Assembly (NCBI GenBank): GCA_002428445.1
Contig: DIWJ01000039.1
Span: forward strand, 167-23,923
Direction of reading: 5' to 3'
DNA length: 23,757 bases
DNA from: Syntrophaceae bacterium UBA6109
GTDB lineage: Bacteria; Desulfobacterota; Syntrophia; Syntrophales; UBA6109
Each line of letters begins with the position of its first letter. Position 1 is the first letter of the stretch. Made by a program: the position numbers and the translations under genes. This document shows, in pieces, positions 15,569 through 23,750 of this stretch. Under the pieces are notes generated by a model. That model did not search any database. It was not told where the DNA came from and was given only the letters and a program-made list of their open reading frames with translations.

Positions 15569-16195
15569 TCACTTTTTGGCCAACGCCCAGACGGTTACCG
15601 GGAACCCCGGTTCGTTCGCAAGAGATCCGAACCAGCCGCGCCATGCCCATCTCCGGAAGTTGGCCTTCACGCAGGCCCGATTGCCCCAAGAACCGGTTTG
15701 AATCGCTTCGATGGGAAAACCGCACTCCGCCAGCAAGTGCTTGATTCCCAGTTCCGTCCACCGCGAGCAGTCGACGGGGTCGTAATGCACCCTGATCAAA
15801 AACGGGGTGCTGACCAGCAGATATCCACCCGGTTTCAGCATGCTGTATACATTCTTCCCCGCGCGGTAGGGCCAGAGCAGGTGCTCGAACACCTGGTCGG
15901 CGATGATCAAATCGAAGGTCCGGGGCAGCGTCATGCTGCAAATGTCGAATTCCGGGAAATTCGCCTCGGTATAAGACTTGAATCCAAGCCGTTGCCACAT
16001 CTTGCCCGCCGATATCTCCAGGACGTCCAACTTGGACGGCTCGAGGTCCTCCAGCAATTTGAAACACTCCCGATACATGACGACCTTGACCCAGGGGACG
16101 TGATCGTAACGAATCCAATCCAGGAACTTCTTGATGATCCGCTTGCTCTCTTCGGTATAGAGGATGGTTTTCAGGCGGTTGATCGTTTCTCGCAT
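15569..16195 (-). CDS. Class I SAM-dependent methyltransferase
   Basis: The 208-residue cytoplasmic protein has a short Rossmann methyltransferase core. Motif I is degenerate, LDVLEISAG (56-64), where the usual pattern is ExGxGxG. It is followed by FDLIIADQVFEHL (94-106), MLKPGGYLLVSTPF (119-132) and a later DPVDCSRWTELGIKHLLAECGF region (139-160). The combination resembles methyltransferase-11/23-type enzymes common in O-antigen and capsule clusters, which methylate terminal sugars or fatty acids. It converges with the sulfatase-fold gene with only 6 bp between stop codons. It is the last gene of the apparent esterase-acyltransferase-methyltransferase operon, 82 bp after its upstream neighbour. 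The substrate is unknown. The degenerate glycine motif leaves some doubt whether SAM binding is intact. Confidence 0.8.
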   Translation of the reverse strand: MRETINRLKTILYTEESKRIIKKFLDWIRYDHVPWVKVVMYRECFKLLEDLEPSKLDVLEISAGKMWQRLGFKSYTEANFPEFDICSMTLPRTFDLIIADQVFEHLLWPYRAGKNVYSMLKPGGYLLVSTPFLIRVHYDPVDCSRWTELGIKHLLAECGFPIEAIQTGSWGNRACVKANFRRWAWRGWFGSLANEPGFPVTVWALAKK

Positions 16196-16277
16196 CTGTC
16201 GAATCCAAAGAGTCTATTCATTAAAAGCCGTTATTGTTGCCGCCGCATAGGAATGGGGAACTGTTTGACCATCAAAT

Positions 16278-17381
16278 TCAGTCGGTGCGTCGCGGTCGTA
16301 TCCTTTTGAAGGCCTTTTGGGGATTTCTGCCTCCGCAGAGGATTTCATACAGTCTCGGCAGATACCTGGCGATCAGGTGGGCAATCGTAAAGACGGTTAC
16401 GGTTGCCGCCGGAAATGACAAATAGAAGCCGAATTCCTTCGCCACGATCATATATGTCAGCCAGGTTATCAGACGAATCAATGGCTCAAAGTGAAAGAGG
16501 AATGCGAAAAAGGTGAGACCGGACAGATAGACCAGTCGGGTGTTCTCGTGAAAAAAGGCGGATATCCGTATCAAACAGATCATGCCGAAAACGATCGTTG
16601 CCTTGTAAAAGAGGAGCGGCAACAAAGTATAATTCCTCGCTTCTTTATACCACAAATCAACGGTCGGATCGATGTAGATCCTCGTCGTCAGAATAACCAG
16701 CAAAAGCAAGCAGGTCGCCGCAACGGTTTTGATGTTCGAGTCAACGACGGCATTGAGAATGGCACTGCGAGAAGAGAGTTGCCCTCCCAGATAAAAGAAG
16801 AACAGGGTTTCGACGTTGACGATATGCCACTGCCCTGCCATCGGTGCGATTTGCAGCTCCAGCGCCCAGAGCGAAAACAGGCAAAGTCCAAGGGTGCATT
16901 GCAGAATCCGGTTTTTGGGCAGAAGAAGGGGAGAGACGGCCACGAGGAAACACAAGTCTCTCAGGAACCAGAACTGGCCGGAAAGCGGCGAGATGAATAT
17001 TCCATAAAGAATCGTTTTGATGTTCAGGAAAGACAGGTTGCCTTTCCATAAATCAATCAAAGCGAGCGACAGAAAAATGATCGTTGCGGACAACAGATAG
17101 GGAAGCATAAGGGTATGAAATCTGCTCTTCAACAATTTTTTGTACGACCGATGTCTGGAAAATTGAGAAAACAAAAAGAATCCGGACATGAGGGCAAAAT
17201 AGGGGACGGCGCACCGGGCCAATCCGTTGACCAAAAACTCCTGCGTAAGGTAATTCCAGCCGAGGAGCGTCTCGTTTGTTTCGGTGTAATCTCCGGTGTT
17301 GTAGTGAATGGAAATGATCAGGCACATTGCGATCAGATTCGCCACCATGAGGGTTCTGCTGGTTTTTTCCGTGATCATCAT
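16278..17381 (-). CDS. Acyltransferase-3 family membrane protein
   Basis: The 367-residue protein consists almost entirely of hydrophobic helices, about ten in number, as in the acyltransferase-3/OafA/WecH family that O-acylates surface sugars using acyl-CoA. The family's N-terminal catalytic region is present: IISIHYN (22-28, with His26) in the first helix, then ARCAVPYFALMSGFFLF (55-71), the R-x-x-V-P-x-F-x-x-x-S-G-F pattern. There is no C-terminal SGNH domain, so it is the stand-alone type. The tandem Met-Met start at 17381 is accepted; a ribosome-binding site is not obvious. It follows the esterase gene by 69 bp on the same strand. Acetylation of the exported polysaccharide is the likely job. 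Local GC content is lower than in the export genes. Confidence 0.85.
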   Translation of the reverse strand: MMITEKTSRTLMVANLIAMCLIISIHYNTGDYTETNETLLGWNYLTQEFLVNGLARCAVPYFALMSGFFLFSQFSRHRSYKKLLKSRFHTLMLPYLLSATIIFLSLALIDLWKGNLSFLNIKTILYGIFISPLSGQFWFLRDLCFLVAVSPLLLPKNRILQCTLGLCLFSLWALELQIAPMAGQWHIVNVETLFFFYLGGQLSSRSAILNAVVDSNIKTVAATCLLLLVILTTRIYIDPTVDLWYKEARNYTLLPLLFYKATIVFGMICLIRISAFFHENTRLVYLSGLTFFAFLFHFEPLIRLITWLTYMIVAKEFGFYLSFPAATVTVFTIAHLIARYLPRLYEILCGGRNPQKAFKRIRPRRTD

Positions 17382-17450
17382 ATGTCTGATTCTATCCTAA
17401 GCGGTTTATGGCCGGAGCAACCGCAACCTCGACGGCTTGATGCGCCGCCG

Positions 17451-18764
17451 TCATGGAAGCGAATCCACCGATCGCACCGGTGGACGGCCGTCTTTGGCAA
17501 GCGCGGTCAGCCACGCCAAAGAACGTTGGTAGTATATTTCCTGAGATCCATTATGTCCGGCTTGCGGCGACACCACGACTTCCTTGAAGCCTTGCAGTTG
17601 GTTGACCATGGCAAAGACGCCGGGTGCGGGACAGGTGGTGTCGAGAAGTCCCATGACGACCAGAAACGGTGATTTCACGCGCGAAGCAAAATTCACGGCG
17701 TCGAAATAACGGCTCGCCTGGCGCACGCGTTCGGCGTTCTTGCCGTGCGTTTGCCAGTACCACGCGGGCCAGCCGGGCGCCCTGCCCGCCTTGGGTCCGT
17801 TCAGATCGCACCCGGCCGGCGCGTAGACGAGACCGGCGGTCACCTTTGGGTGGATTGCCGCGGTCGCAATGGCTTGCATTCCCCCCTGGCTGGATCCCAT
17901 GACGATCAGCGTTCGCCCGTCCCATTCGGGGTGTTTCGTCAGGTATTCGGCGGCGCGGTAACAGGACAGGTACATGCGCAGAAACGTGCTTTTCTCGCGA
18001 TCGTCGTTGCCGATGGCGGGGTAATGGGCCAGTTTTGTGCCGTTGAGTTCATCGTAGAAATGTTGGGGGCGATCGAGGGGCAGGTCATGGGCCATGATGT
18101 TCAGTGCAAGCCAGCCCATTTCCGCCTGCGATACGACCCAGTCCCGCTGCAGCGGGTATACCCCAGCCCACTGTAAAATCAACAAGGCCGGAAACTTGCC
18201 GGTTCGCTTCGGCTTGGCCAGTTGTCCATAGATTTTGGTTCCCCGGATGTTATCCATCCGCACCTTGCTGTAATGGACGGAGTCCCGTCCACTATCGGCT
18301 GCTTCCACGACCGAATTGGCCGGCACGTTCCCCAGCTCGACCAGTTTGTCGTTCCAGAAAGCATCGAAGTCGGAGGGACGCTCCTCGGTTGGCGCAATCC
18401 TCTCCGGGCTGAAGGCCGCACCGGCCAGTGCCGTAATCTCCCGGTTCGACAGTTTGACCTTCAGCTCTGCTAGTATGGTTCCGGGTTTATCCATTGTCGC
18501 ATGGAGTGTCGCCGTACCATTCTCGCGTGGAAGCACGCCTTGCCGATGGACCATGAGGCCGTTCCTCTTCAATATATACCGGACTTCGGCTGCGTTATAG
18601 GCACCGCTCTCGCGAACATCCAAACGCCAGGATGCCTGCTCTCCGAGCGCGTAGACACCCAACGGTTTGGATGGGGTTACAACAATCTCCTGGGCGCCCG
18701 CCGATTGGAAGATGAAAAGTACGGCAAGAAGCGGTACGACGAGACGAATTAAGTGAGCTCGCAT
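17451..18764 (-). CDS. Secreted acetyl-xylan-esterase/cephalosporin-deacetylase-type (AXE1) hydrolase
   Basis: The 437-residue protein has a signal peptide (1-24, ending SAGA), an N-terminal beta-rich domain of about 100 residues, then an alpha/beta hydrolase of the AXE1 family. The catalytic triad can be read as Ser292 in GSSQGG (290-295), Asp375 in LLDTTCPAP and His404 in AGHNGS. The segment PSDFDAFWNDKL (130-141) is the family's characteristic entry motif. The start at 18764 is chosen over 18797 because the signal peptide begins there. It would remove acetyl groups from carbohydrate in the periplasm or outside the cell. Directly downstream is an acyltransferase-3 gene, so the operon may both add and remove acetyl groups on the same polymer. 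Alternatively it is a scavenging esterase. Confidence 0.85.
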   Translation of the reverse strand: MRAHLIRLVVPLLAVLFIFQSAGAQEIVVTPSKPLGVYALGEQASWRLDVRESGAYNAAEVRYILKRNGLMVHRQGVLPRENGTATLHATMDKPGTILAELKVKLSNREITALAGAAFSPERIAPTEERPSDFDAFWNDKLVELGNVPANSVVEAADSGRDSVHYSKVRMDNIRGTKIYGQLAKPKRTGKFPALLILQWAGVYPLQRDWVVSQAEMGWLALNIMAHDLPLDRPQHFYDELNGTKLAHYPAIGNDDREKSTFLRMYLSCYRAAEYLTKHPEWDGRTLIVMGSSQGGMQAIATAAIHPKVTAGLVYAPAGCDLNGPKAGRAPGWPAWYWQTHGKNAERVRQASRYFDAVNFASRVKSPFLVVMGLLDTTCPAPGVFAMVNQLQGFKEVVVSPQAGHNGSQEIYYQRSLAWLTALAKDGRPPVRSVDSLP

Positions 18765-19291
18765 GTGGCGGGGGTCCCCACAATATTGGATTTGCACATC
18801 ACGACCGGCAAGACCCGTTTCGAGCGTACGGTGATCCCATAAATATTTCTGATACGATGCGACACCCCGGTTTCAAATCCGGAAAACGCCGTAGGAAAAG
18901 CCGCAGTCCGACACACCATAAGTGAGCGAATTCGATTTAAGAATAACTTTCATTTCCGTGGGGGAGCATACGAAGGTGGGCGTTGCGTGTCAAGGATATT
19001 TTATCGCTGGAAAGCATCTGTTGGAAAACGCCGTTTCTCTCTCGAATAAAACCTTTACAGCGGCCGCACGGTGTAGTATCTAACAAGTGCTTTCAAAGAG
19101 GATAAGCGCTGGGACTGGTGGTTAATCCAATCGACCGAGAGGCTGTCCTTTTTTATAATCAAATCCGTCTCATACAAACACTCTCTCACAAAAGCACTGT
19201 GATAAAATATATCAATATCATGCATTTGAGTTGTGGCTAATTTTACAGAAGGAGGATAAACGCACCGAAAGTTGTTTAACAGGAGAGTCTT
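18765..19291. other. Gene-free stretch of about 530 bp between divergent genes
   Basis: No reading frame with coding character, tRNA or rRNA is seen here. The region is more AT-rich than the flanking genes and must hold the promoters for the esterase operon (leftward) and for the truncated glycosyltransferase (rightward). A TATAAT is present near 19156 but lacks a good -35 partner. A 12-base word, GGAAAACGCCGT, occurs twice (18891-18902 and 19023-19034). AAGGAGGATAAA near 19250 looks like a ribosome-binding site without a start codon at the right distance. Confidence 0.6.
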
Positions 19292-19552
19292 TTGCGAAAC
19301 ATTAGATTCATGTTAAATTCCAGACACTTATTTTTATTCTCCCTGATATTTTCAGTTGCGATTTTGCTTGTCTTCTGGGAAGTCGTGCCTGGGTCATTTG
19401 GTGAAAAAGAAAACAGAGATTATGTAGATTATTATCGCCCTGTTGCCCAAAGCATCATGAATGGCGAAGGCGTGCGTCTCCATGGGGAAATCGCCACAGC
19501 TGCGTATTCCGGCGCAAGCCGCCACCCGATTCCGATTCATTCCGCCACCTGA
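19292..19552 (+). pseudogene. N-terminal fragment of a GT-C (GT39-like) glycosyltransferase, cut by an IS21 element
   Basis: The reading frame starts with TTG (AGGAG 6 nt upstream; ATG at 19310 is the alternative). It encodes one transmembrane segment (about 12-32) followed by RDYVDYYRPVAQSIMNGEGV (42-61), the first periplasmic-loop signature of dolichyl-phosphate-mannose-type GT-C enzymes. In that family an ATxYPPGYP motif comes next. Here ATA-AY is reached at about 19506 and then the sequence becomes the left iterons of the IS21 element, closing at a stop at 19552. About 75 host-encoded residues remain of a protein that normally has 450-600. The missing C-terminal part is not found beyond the right end of the element. 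The fragment is presumably non-functional. Confidence 0.75.
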
Positions 19553-19633
19553 TTCCGTTTGAAGTCGCCACCCCAATCCGATTGATTCCGCCATGGGAAT
19601 CCGATCCATTCCGCCACCCCCTGGAGCGGGTGT
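19519..19633 (+). repeat. Left multiple terminal repeats: five 23-bp iterons
   Basis: Cores related to CCGCCACC start at 19519, 19542, 19565, 19588 and 19611, exactly 23 bp apart. Within each of the first four units a partly conserved GATTCCG-like block follows the core. The third and fourth units have point changes (TCGCCACC, CCGCCATG). Such arrays are the transposase-binding sites of IS21-family elements. Confidence 0.85.
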
Positions 19634-19696
19634 AGATGACGCTGGATAAACCCAATGAAAGCCGCTAATGCTTCCGGAAAAATCCGGGAGGTCAGG

Positions 19697-21259
19697 ATGG
19701 CGGCGGAAAGGTTATCCATGCGCACCATAAAAGAAGTTCTCCGGTTGAAGTGGGAGAAAAAGTTATCCAACAAACAGATTGCCGCGAGTTGCAACATTGC
19801 CCGCAGCACCATCAGGGACTACCTGGAACGCGCCCAGCGAACTGGCTTGAGCTGGCCTCTTGCTCCCGATCTGGATGACGGTCGGCTGGAAGCACTGTTG
19901 TTTTCGTCTGCGCCGGAAGAGCCTCCCGGGAAGCGGGGGATGCCGGCGATGGAGTACATCCGCAAGGAACTGGCCCGTAAGAAGGTTACCCTCCGCTTGC
20001 TGTGGCTGGAATACCGGCAGGCCAACCCGGACGGATACCAGTACAGCCAGTTTTGCGAACGCTACCATCGGTGGTGCGACAAGCTCGACGTCAGCCTTCG
20101 CCAAACCCACCGGGCCGGGGAAAAACTCTTTGTCGATTACGCCGGCCAGACAATCCCGGTAACGGATTCGGTTTCCGGACAGACCAGAGAAGCGCGCCTG
20201 TTTGTCGCCACTCTGGGCGCCAGCAGCTATACGTTTGCGTGGGCCGCTTTCTCCGAGGATCTTCCTTCTTGGATCGAGGCCAATGTCCGGGCGTTTCACT
20301 TCTTCGGCGGTGTTCCGGAGATCGTCGTTCCGGACAATCTCAAATCGGGCGTGAGCAGGCCCTGCTACTATGAACCGGAGATCAATCCGACCTATCACAA
20401 GTTTGCCTGCCATTACGGGACGGTCGTCATTCCCGCCCGCCGCCTCAAGCCGAAAGACAAGGCCAAGGTCGAGTCGGCGGTGCAAGTCGCCGAGCGGTGG
20501 GTCCTGGCGGCGCTTCGGAATTACACCTTCTTCAGCATCGAGGAGTTGAACCGGGCCATTGTCGAAAAGCTCCAGGATATGAACAACCGCAAGTTCCAGA
20601 AGATGAACGGCACACGGAGGAGTCTTTACGAAACCATTGACCGCCCGGCCTTAAAACCCCTTCCGTCCGTTCCCTATCAGTATGCCGAATGCAGGAAGGT
20701 CCGGGTCAACATCGACTACCATATCGGGATTGACGATCACTACTACAGCGTTCCCTATCAGCTTGTAAAAGAGCAGGTGGAGGCATGGGTGACGACGACC
20801 ACCGTGGAGGTCTTGTTCAAGAACCGCCGTGTTGCTGCTCATCGGCGCAGTTACGAAAAATACAAGCACACCACGTTTACGGAACATATGCCCAAGGCCC
20901 ATCAGAAATATCTAGAATGGACCCCTTCCCGGATCATGGACTGGGCAGGTAAAAATGGTCCCAATACTCGGGAACTGGCTTCCTGCATCATGGAGAGTCG
21001 TAAACATCCGGAGCAGGGGTTCCGCTCCTGTCTGGGCATCATGAGGCTGGCAAAACGGTATTCGTCCGAGCGGGTGGAGGCCGCCTGCAGTCGCGCCCTG
21101 CTTCTGAAAGCCTACAGTTACAAAAGCGTTGAATCGATCCTGAAGGCCAACCTGGATCAACAGAAACTGCCGGAATCCGCCTCTGCCGTAAAACCGGTGA
21201 TCCATTACAACATCCGGGGCCGGGAGTATTACCAGAGAAAGGAGGCCGCCCATGCTTAA
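19697..21259 (+). CDS. istA: IS21-family transposase IstA
   Basis: The 520-residue DDE transposase cuts and joins the element's ends. It has an N-terminal helix-turn-helix (KEVLRLKWEKKLSNKQIAAS, about 12-31), followed by an rve integrase core. The catalytic acids can be placed at Asp147 (FVDYAGQ), Asp213 (IVVPDNLKSG) and Glu259 (KAKVESAV). ATG 19697 is chosen because GGGAGG lies 5 nt before it; 19655 and 19718 are other in-frame ATGs. The last bases overlap istB by 8 bp (ATGCTTAA), typical for translational coupling in this family. Length is usual for IstA and no frameshift is seen, so the protein is probably active. Confidence 0.93.
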   Translation: MAAERLSMRTIKEVLRLKWEKKLSNKQIAASCNIARSTIRDYLERAQRTGLSWPLAPDLDDGRLEALLFSSAPEEPPGKRGMPAMEYIRKELARKKVTLRLLWLEYRQANPDGYQYSQFCERYHRWCDKLDVSLRQTHRAGEKLFVDYAGQTIPVTDSVSGQTREARLFVATLGASSYTFAWAAFSEDLPSWIEANVRAFHFFGGVPEIVVPDNLKSGVSRPCYYEPEINPTYHKFACHYGTVVIPARRLKPKDKAKVESAVQVAERWVLAALRNYTFFSIEELNRAIVEKLQDMNNRKFQKMNGTRRSLYETIDRPALKPLPSVPYQYAECRKVRVNIDYHIGIDDHYYSVPYQLVKEQVEAWVTTTTVEVLFKNRRVAAHRRSYEKYKHTTFTEHMPKAHQKYLEWTPSRIMDWAGKNGPNTRELASCIMESRKHPEQGFRSCLGIMRLAKRYSSERVEAACSRALLLKAYSYKSVESILKANLDQQKLPESASAVKPVIHYNIRGREYYQRKEAAHA

Positions 21260-21995
21260 TCAACAGACCATAACCAAGCTTCATGAACTGAAACTGACGG
21301 GCATGGCGGAGGCATTCGCCGATCAGATCAAACAGCCGGACATGGACAGGCTATCCTTCGCAGAACGTTTCGGCCTCATCATAGACCGCCAGTGGACCTG
21401 GAAGGAAAACAACCGTATGGAGCGATATCTGAAAAACGCCCGGATGAAGCTCGACGCCTGTGTAGAGGACATCGACTACAAAACCCCGCGAGGAATCGAT
21501 CAGTCCGTCATGATGAGCCTCATCTCCTGCGACTGGGTCAGGCGCCACCACAACATTATCATCACCGGCCCCACCGGCGCGGGAAAAACCTTCCTTGCCT
21601 GCGCCCTGACCAACAAGGCCTGTCGGGAAGGGTTCCGGGCTCTCTACGTCCGATCCCCCAAGTTCTCATACCAGATGGCGCTCGCCAAGGGAGACGGAAG
21701 CTACGGGAAGACCATCAACAAACTTGCCAAGGCCCATGTCCTGGTGATTGATGATCTTGGTCTCGCCCCCATGACCGACCCCGAACGAAGAGACCTCCTG
21801 GAGGTCCTTGAAGAAAGACACGGCCACGCCTCCACCATCGTCGCCAGTCAGCTTCCCGTGGAGAACTGGCATGAACAGATCGGCGATCCCACAATCGCCG
21901 ATGCCATCCTCGACCGGCTGATCCATAACGCCCATAAAATAGCCCTGTCCATGAAAGGAGACTCCCTGAGAAAAAAATATGCCGGCTTGACCTGA
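21252..21995 (+). CDS. istB: IS21-family helper ATPase IstB
   Basis: The 247-residue AAA+ ATPase is related to DnaC. It forms oligomers on DNA and assists IstA in target choice and strand transfer. Walker A is GPTGAGKT (106-113) and Walker B is VLVIDDLG (163-170). The N-terminal segment QTITKLHELKLTGMAEAF (5-22) is the usual IstB opening. Its ATG lies within the end of istA. The reading frame is intact, and about 55 bp separate its stop codon from the right terminal repeats. Confidence 0.93.
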   Translation: MLNQQTITKLHELKLTGMAEAFADQIKQPDMDRLSFAERFGLIIDRQWTWKENNRMERYLKNARMKLDACVEDIDYKTPRGIDQSVMMSLISCDWVRRHHNIIITGPTGAGKTFLACALTNKACREGFRALYVRSPKFSYQMALAKGDGSYGKTINKLAKAHVLVIDDLGLAPMTDPERRDLLEVLEERHGHASTIVASQLPVENWHEQIGDPTIADAILDRLIHNAHKIALSMKGDSLRKKYAGLT

Positions 21996-22050
21996 GAAGC
22001 ATGAGTATGAGAAAGAGCTAAAAATCCAGCGTCGCGTCGCTCCGATCAGG

Positions 22051-22081
22051 GGTGGCGGTTTCACCCGGAATCGAGTGGCGG
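22051..22081 (-). repeat. Right multiple terminal repeats: two 23-bp iterons
   Basis: Read on the minus strand, CCGCCACC-type cores occupy 22051-22058 and 22074-22081 (the second as CCGCCACT), again 23 bp apart. The outer one is preceded on that strand by TGATT, which could supply the TG terminus expected for IS21 ends. Only two units are present, against five on the left. Confidence 0.8.
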
Positions 22082-22163
22082 AATCAGAGGAATAGGCAAC
22101 AGGGAATATATTATCTGGGCCACTACAGGGGATTAGTTCAGGCATAGTTAAAGCGGCTGCCAC

Positions 22164-23750
22164 TCAAGCGCTGCGGAAGCGGGTCAGGCGTATGAACAGG
22201 ATCGCGGCGAACGGCAGCGCGAGACCGAGCATTACCTGAATGATCAGCAGGTCACCGAGCTGGCTATAGTCGGCCGGAACAGGAAGCACGCCGCTCGCAC
22301 CCTCACGGACCTCACGGGTCACGATTAAGATCTCATTCAGGTACTTGGTGCCGAGCTGGCTCAGCGACAGCGCGAGATTGGTGAACGACGCCATAACAGC
22401 AAAATAGGTTGCCTTGAGGTTATCGGGCGCGGAGTTGGCGATCCAGGCAAGCATCGGGATCATGGAGATCTGGCCGAGCGGCGACTCCAGCGTGGTATCA
22501 ACGATCACGATGGTGCGCGCATCAACCAGTCCACCCGTCATCGCCGCGGTCCAATGGTGGAGACCGTAATAGAGACCGACGATCGGCAGTGCAAGCACAA
22601 AGCCGGCGAGCGTGAGGAAGCCGACGACGTAGGCGATCGATCTCTCCGCCATGAAGCGGCGGAACAGGAACATGCCGGCCAGTGTGAGCGTGCTGCCGAT
22701 CAGCGACAGTACCGAGAGGAACTGCTGGTCGAAGCCTAGTTCGTCGATCATCCACCATGTCAAGCCCGCACCGGGCGATGGGATGGCGCGGAACACGAAT
22801 ATCACGATCGCGGTTCCGACCAGGGTCGCGCGCGCCTCGGGTTCGAGGGCACGTGTAAGCTTGATGATCAGGAACGCCACAATCGCGAGCGAGCCGGTGA
22901 AGACGATCTCCTCGTTGTACGACAGCCCCCCGAGGCCAACCGCCATCGTAAAAACCACGAACAACAGGCTGCCTCCCAGGATCCACCAATTGATCGGCGT
23001 GGGCTCACCACGCTTGTGGAGCATCGCTTCGACCTGCTCACGGGTGTAGCCTTGATGCCGCAGACGGGCGACGTCTCGCCGCTTGATGAGCATCGCGACC
23101 ACCACACCCAGCACCGAGATCAACGGGATTGCAAGCGCCATGAGGTACACGTTGCGGTAGATGTGCGCGATCTCGGCCGGCGGCAGTTGGTGCACACCGG
23201 CGAAGAGGTAGAGGTTGATAAACGCTACCAGCACGCTGCCGCTAATAATTGCGACACGCCCGAGCGTCTGCATCGTGGTGTTCATGAGTTTGCGGGTTGC
23301 GGGGTCGATGGGCGCGCCTTTCGCGTCTACATGCGGCACTGCCTCGACGGTCATAGCGTCGGCCACCGTATCCTGTACCACGTAACCGACCGGGGCAAGC
23401 AGCGTCGAGAGGACAAACCATGCTTCGGCCGGCATGACCGCGACCATTGTCTCACGATCGGTAAGTAACCCGACCATGATGAGCAGGCTCATGGCGATCA
23501 GACCAGCGCCAAGGAAGATCAAGCCGCTCTTCCATCGCCAGATGATATCCACAAGGTGTCCGAGTGGCATCTTCAGAGCCCAGGGGATACCTGCCCAGAA
23601 ACCAAGGGCAGCGAGGAACGAGGCCGGAAGCCCAAGGTATTCCTTGACGAAAAACGTGCCGACGATACCGGTCAAGCCCGAGATTCCCGCGGCCATATAG
23701 ACCATGAGTGGAGGTAGGTAGGACAGTCGCAGCTCCGAGATATAATCCAA
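22164..23750 (-). CDS. BT1/folate-biopterin-type major facilitator transporter, possibly 5'-incomplete
   Basis: The 528-residue hydrophobic protein has about 12 membrane segments. The N-terminal half carries LGFWAGIPWALKMPLGHLVD (49-68), and GYVVQDTVADAMTVEAV (122-138) resembles the DxxxDAxxVE signature of BT1/folate-biopterin transporters. The C-terminal half has DTTLESPLGQISMIPMLAW, similar to other members. A substrate such as folate or a pterin is family-based guesswork. A TTG at 23750 is used as start, but the frame stays open to the window edge, so the true start may lie outside. It has no visible link with the polysaccharide genes and sits just beyond the insertion element. Confidence 0.6.
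   Translation of the reverse strand: MDYISELRLSYLPPLMVYMAAGISGLTGIVGTFFVKEYLGLPASFLAALGFWAGIPWALKMPLGHLVDIIWRWKSGLIFLGAGLIAMSLLIMVGLLTDRETMVAVMPAEAWFVLSTLLAPVGYVVQDTVADAMTVEAVPHVDAKGAPIDPATRKLMNTTMQTLGRVAIISGSVLVAFINLYLFAGVHQLPPAEIAHIYRNVYLMALAIPLISVLGVVVAMLIKRRDVARLRHQGYTREQVEAMLHKRGEPTPINWWILGGSLLFVVFTMAVGLGGLSYNEEIVFTGSLAIVAFLIIKLTRALEPEARATLVGTAIVIFVFRAIPSPGAGLTWWMIDELGFDQQFLSVLSLIGSTLTLAGMFLFRRFMAERSIAYVVGFLTLAGFVLALPIVGLYYGLHHWTAAMTGGLVDARTIVIVDTTLESPLGQISMIPMLAWIANSAPDNLKATYFAVMASFTNLALSLSQLGTKYLNEILIVTREVREGASGVLPVPADYSQLGDLLIIQVMLGLALPFAAILFIRLTRFRSA

Larger units (their letters stand above)
19519..22081 (+). mobile_element. IS21-family insertion sequence
   Basis: The element carries the IS21 pair istA and istB with an 8-bp overlap, flanked by inverted sets of terminal repeats. 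The outer limits given are the outermost recognisable iteron cores. True ends may lie several bases further out, and the terminal dinucleotides are not certain. No convincing target-site duplication is visible; only a 4-base GCAA is shared by the flanks. Both genes are full length, so transposition functions look intact. The element sits inside a glycosyltransferase gene. Confidence 0.88.

Noticed and set aside
19519..19633. Regular 23-bp repeats as a possible CRISPR array
   Set aside because: The units are contiguous with no unique spacers, and matching inverted units lie at the far side of istAB. They are transposase-binding iterons.
19514..22100. GCAA on both flanks as the IS target-site duplication
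   Set aside because: Four bases are easily shared by chance, and using them as the duplication gives element ends that do not match each other.
22090..22163. Continuation of the broken GT-C glycosyltransferase right of the insertion element
   Set aside because: None of the frames I read here resembles the expected YPPGYP region or following helices, and the opposite-strand transporter begins almost at once.
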